A stretch of 11,325 bases of DNA from Rodentolepis nana (lineage: Eukaryota; Platyhelminthes; Cestoda; Cyclophyllidea; Hymenolepididae), in the NCBI GenBank assembly GCA_900617975.1, contig UZAE01001836.1, forward strand, positions 1-11,325, in the 5' to 3' direction. Within the stretch, counting starts at the first letter, position 1; each line of letters opens with the position of its first letter. Made by a program: the position numbers and the translations under genes. Under the pieces are notes generated by a model. That model did not search any database and had not been told where the DNA came from. It worked only from the letters and a program-made list of their open reading frames with translations. This document shows, piece by piece, positions 8,379-11,325 of the stretch.

Positions 8379-9004
8379 CATTGATGTATTTTTATATCTC
8401 ACCTTTTATTTATTAATTATTTATATAAAATTGAGTTAATTTTGATCATGTGTTACCAGATTAAATATTTTGTCAGATTTGATGCTTCTTTAACGTATTT
8501 ATCAAAAATCAACATTATTTCACTTTAGTTCGTTTAATATTTTGAACAAATTTAAAAATATTGGCTTATCAGTAAGAATAGCAAATAATAAACAACTCGG
8601 ACAAACAAAGGCGCGGTTTCAGCAAAGGGGAATAATTTCAGAAAGGGGTAGGGTAATTGGTTCCATGAAAGTGGGAATAATTTATTCAGCTCTCTTCCGT
8701 CTGGCGGTCATGCTGTATCCTTAAAAGATTCCCCGGAAAATGCTTCACTGAATCTGAAACCATCCCTGTGGATAAGTTGACTTGAAATTGATCACTCTAA
8801 TTCAATGCTTTCCAAGGGATGAAAATTGTTAATTTTGACGTTCCTCTTATACGTTGAGACCAATTCAAAATCAACTATTTCATATGGAATCAGTTGTTGA
8901 TGATTACTTTTGACAGAATCTAACCTATATCCTATCAGTGCATTATGTTTGAAACTAATTATTCTATAATTTAGAGTCTTCGCATTAGAGAGTTTAAATT
9001 TGAA
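8379..9004. other. Non-coding stretch with a short direct repeat
   Basis: No gene was recognised. A 60-codon open frame at 8542-8724 begins with TTG. Within it, the motif ggggaataatttcag at 8627-8641 is echoed by gtgggaataatttattcag at 8671-8689. The patch 8590-8760 is GC-richer than its surroundings and could be part of an undefined old repeat. Confidence 0.45.
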
Positions 9005-9114
9005 ACCATTTGGCTCTCACATCGCCCGAGCTAACTCGGTCATGATGAAACCGATAATGGGCGGTCACTAGAAGGTTTAAATATTTTTAAACTATGGAGA
9101 GCCAAAATAATGGT
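9005..9114. repeat. Multi-stem, cloverleaf-like palindromic element
   Basis: The outer stem pairs TGGCTCTC (9011-9018) with GAGAGCCA (9097-9104), extended by ACCATT (9005-9010) against AATGGT (9109-9114) across a 4-nt bulge. Inside, CGCCC (9023-9027) pairs with GGGCG (9059-9063) and encloses TCGGT (9036-9040) with ACCGA (9050-9054). Alternatively CCGAG-CTAA-CTCGG forms a hairpin at 9026-9039. A further perfect hairpin GTTTAAA-TATT-TTTAAAC lies at 9075-9092. The inner part is clearly GC-richer than its flanks. A small foldback element or a structured non-coding RNA are both possible. It lacks a T-arm consensus, so I do not call a tRNA. Folding energy was not computed. Confidence 0.5.
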
Positions 9115-10510
9115 ATCAACAGATGTCTCAAAATAATGAGAGGTATCCAAATCCTCATTTATGATTTCATTGATCAAATGAGAACCGTCAGTGAATTTTT
9201 GAGTGTCTAATCTTTATGATTCCCGAATTTCGGTGTGGCAAAAAATTTAGGCATGTACTGTATAATTTTCACATTACGAGAGTGAGGGGTAGATATGATA
9301 AATTGTAGATGCTTTATTGAATAAATGCTACCGTTTAAATTATTGAATAGTCATATTAAAGAAGAAATTCAAACTCTTCAAATTTTATTTTTGAGAGAAA
9401 CTTGAAAGTTTTAGTACATTTTTGAATATTTCCCCAGTTTCTGAAGCGCTATTTGAGAGAAAAAATCAATTAAGAAACGAATTCAAAACAGCAGTTGAAT
9501 TCTTTAGAAAGGAAATTTGGCTACTGCGTGTTCGAGATCATTGTGAAGATTCGTAATTTTTTCATAGAACTGCTGCTTCTTTTGCAGATGGACAAATCAG
9601 TCAGTTGTAGTGTTGCAACGGATGAGGGGGTAGGCAAGGCCACCGGAATTTTAACTCTTTGAAGCCAGTCTTTCCAACTTCAATTGAATTTAAAAATGCT
9701 CGGATTTTAAAATTTGTGCTCCTCAATATTACCATAAAAGCGAAGGAATACTCATTAATTTTTTGTGTGAACGCCTAGTTTTAATAATTTGAAGCTCTAT
9801 CTATATATTGAATAATGCGAAGGCAATTAGAACAGTTCACGGGAATTTGAATTCTGTTTTAGGTGATAAAGTTAGAAAGCGCAATTTGAAAAGTTACCAT
9901 AATAAACTAAAATTTGACAACGATTCCGAGTAAATCATTTGACGTTCTCCTCATCAAAGAAGGAACTCAACATCTTCAGGCCTTAATATTGACAGAAACA
10001 TTTGTTGACTTCTAAATAAAACATTTTGAATTTCTATCTGCATAATAAATTGAACGAAATTGCAATTATGTGAGATTCCAATCATGTGATATGGAACTTC
10101 TAATAGCTCACAAGAACTTGATTTAGTCTTTTTGGCGATAAAATAAAACAACGAGGATTAAACTGTAATTTTATTAAACTATGTTCTTGTTGAAAAGACT
10201 GCCTTATTTATTGAAATATTATCAATGATAATAATTTATTTAACAACAGCTTATTTCAAAGCAAACAGATTGAAATTTCTCTTATTATTACAACAATCTC
10301 TTGCATTTATCAGCGCAAAATATTTAATCTTCTTTATTTCCGGCTGATATTTCGTTAGTTCCAATATTTCATCCTTTGATGTTGTGACAAGTGCGCTGAT
10401 CTAGCTTCCTTTTCAAATAATAAATTACAATTTTAATCTACAAGATAAAGCCAATAATTTATACCTGTGTAAACTTCCTTCAAATCTTTCTGTGTGACAT
10501 GGATAAGTGG
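9115..10510. other. AT-rich non-coding stretch with one acceptor-like site
   Basis: No gene can be defended. The only gene-like signal is ctgcttcttttgcag ending at 9587, a good splice-acceptor match, followed directly by ATG and a 24-codon frame (MDKSVSCSVATDEGVGK...) stopping at 9660-9662. No convincing donor follows. A minus-strand frame of 65 codons at 9954-10151 has no motif. Confidence 0.5.
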
Positions 10511-10531
10511 CGTATTATCTTTGATAATACG
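10511..10531. repeat. Small perfect hairpin
   Basis: CGTATTATC (10511-10519) and GATAATACG (10523-10531) are perfect reverse complements around the loop TTT. A 9-bp stem alone may be chance in AT-rich DNA. Confidence 0.6.
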
Positions 10532-10756
10532 GGTTTTGGAACATTTTCATTCCATCGATCATGATCCAAATCCATTTGGCACCTATTAGGTCGTCTGTAT
10601 AGAATTCCTTTTTTCAATACTTGTACCTTATGTGTTGATCCAGTCACACTTCATATTCCTGCAAAAAATTCTATCAAATGATGTGGATCAAAATAAACCC
10701 ACTTCAATCATTGAATGATAGCAACAACGAACGATGATAATTCGGCATTTGAGAGA
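10532..10756. other. Short non-coding stretch
   Basis: I see no gene, repeat or RNA signal here. The sequence is AT-rich with scattered stops in all frames. Confidence 0.5.
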
Positions 10757-11071
10757 TTATAGGTCAGGACAAACATTCTTCATACGCCTCCAATAAAAGA
10801 TGGCATAAGCTATGTCAACCAATTTTATACCGTAAGAAGTTGAAGGGAGGCTTCTTGCATATAATCTTGGAATGAACTTTACACCTTCATCTGAAAACAG
10901 GCTATCGTCACGCTTCATTTCCGGGGTGAGTGATAGACTTACCTCCACGTGGAGCACTCTGGGCAATGTGTACTCATACGGCAAAAAGTCTATAAACCGG
11001 CAATTGACTTCTGTCTTCAAACTACCATGACCCCACTCTATGCCATATTCGACTACTTCCGCAGTACTCAC
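10757..11071 (-). other. 104-codon minus-strand open frame spanning copy B and its flank
   Basis: Read right to left, the frame starts with ATG at 11069-11071, covers the first half of copy B (STAEVVEYG, SLKTEVNC, LPRVLHVEVSLSLTPEM) and continues past the shared homology with RDDSLFSDEGVKFIPRLY to a stop at 10757-10759. The matching frame in copy A reads STAEGVEYD and SLKSEVNC, about two-thirds identical over 28 residues, then shifts because copy A has one more A in an A run. No known domain is visible. It may be an accidental frame in the antisense of a repeat; such frames are easily mispredicted as proteins. The extension suggests that the family consensus is longer than copy A. Confidence 0.25.
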
Positions 11072-11247
11072 CTCACCTTTTTTCTACCTTTATGTCTGTT
11101 TTTACTTCTATGAATCACTCTTCTGTCTCCCTCCCTTGACCTTTTTCACATTTTTGCCCCTTTGTCTCAATGAAACCTGTAGTCAACTAAAAATCTAATG
11201 ATAAATTTCAAAAGGCCTGCCATTTGATATAAATAAATAAAATAAAT
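10924..11247 (+). mobile_element. Short retroposon copy B, diverged relative of copy A
   Basis: It aligns with 6559-6890 over its length in the same orientation, at roughly three-quarters identity by eye with several small indels. Landmarks are acttacctccacgtgg (10937-10952), gggcaatg (10961-10968), catacggcaaaaagtct, tgacttctg, cttcaaactacca, catattcgac, cttccgcagtactcacct and gccatttga before an A-rich tail of AATAAA repeats (11227-11247). No clean target-site duplication is seen: gcttcatttccg before and gttttatttcca after agree only loosely, with all differences being transitions. It is probably an older insertion than copy A, or a longer copy whose 5' end lies upstream of 10924. Confidence 0.82.
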
Positions 11248-11325
11248 TAATGTTTTATTTCCAGATCTGATGCAATAGTTGGAACTGTGACGAAATAGCT
11301 CGTCAATATTTAATCATTATTTTGT
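11248..11325. other. Sequence after copy B
   Basis: These bases are single-copy in the window. The string gttttatttccag ending at 11263 resembles a splice acceptor, but no supported exon follows. Confidence 0.4.

Noticed and set aside
9012..9104. tRNA gene
   Set aside because: There is a 7-bp acceptor-like stem, but no GGTTCRA box, no proper T arm and no clear anticodon arm, and the spacing is about 20 bases too long.
4234..9207. Shared 15-mer gaatttttgagtgtc at 4234-4248 and 9193-9207 as a repeat family
   Set aside because: Flanks do not align beyond the 15 bases, and a T-rich match of this length can occur by chance in 11 kb.
6559..11247. The two direct copies as LTRs of one 4.7-kb LTR retrotransposon
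   Set aside because: Copy A has its own target-site duplication on both sides and both copies end in A-rich tails. There are no TG...CA ends, primer site or gag-pol between them, and the copies are much too diverged for LTRs of one insertion.
1..11325. CRISPR array, bacterial operon, rRNA or phage module
   Set aside because: There are no spaced identical repeats, ribosome-binding-site-linked genes or recognisable rRNA segments, and the content is eukaryotic repeat DNA.

Overview
The window looks like non-coding, repeat-bearing nuclear DNA from an animal, most likely an arthropod. It is strongly AT-rich, has no operon-like packing or bacterial genes, and carries a decayed LINE-type retrotransposon plus two copies of a short retroposon with A-rich tails. 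The reverse transcriptase wording (for example ITYKMFIEPIM and KRLEKTHNQVFRLITG) and the short family resemble repeats I associate with orb-weaver spider assemblies. That taxonomic guess is memory-based and unverified. No intact protein-coding gene can be defended.

Layout. Positions 1-1765 hold the 3' two-thirds of a non-LTR retrotransposon polymerase on the + strand: reverse transcriptase, thumb/linker, then an RNase H domain. It is broken by at least six frame changes, several stops, a 35-bp tandem duplication over catalytic motif A and clustered duplications in the RNase H part. Positions 1766-6543 are AT-rich and mostly featureless. They include a weak candidate exon next to a consensus splice donor (2943-3026) and a slightly GC-richer patch with a 99-codon open frame (5662-5961).

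Positions 6559-6890 are a short retroposon flanked by a perfect 15-bp target-site duplication and ending in an A-rich tail with AATAAA. A diverged relative in the same orientation lies at about 10924-11247. Both keep the palindrome CCACGTGG next to a sequence that, on the minus strand, is a consensus 5' splice site (GGTAAGT). In the second copy a 104-codon minus-strand frame runs through the shared part and beyond it.

Between the two copies the DNA is AT-rich, with three palindromic structures: an interrupted palindrome with competing folds (8322-8378), a multi-stem cloverleaf-like element (9005-9114) and a small hairpin (10511-10531).

No working system of cooperating genes is visible. The window is best read as intergenic or intronic sequence shaped by retrotransposition and local duplication. 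The two strongest observations are the retroposon with intact target-site duplication and the multi-stem element at 9005-9114.
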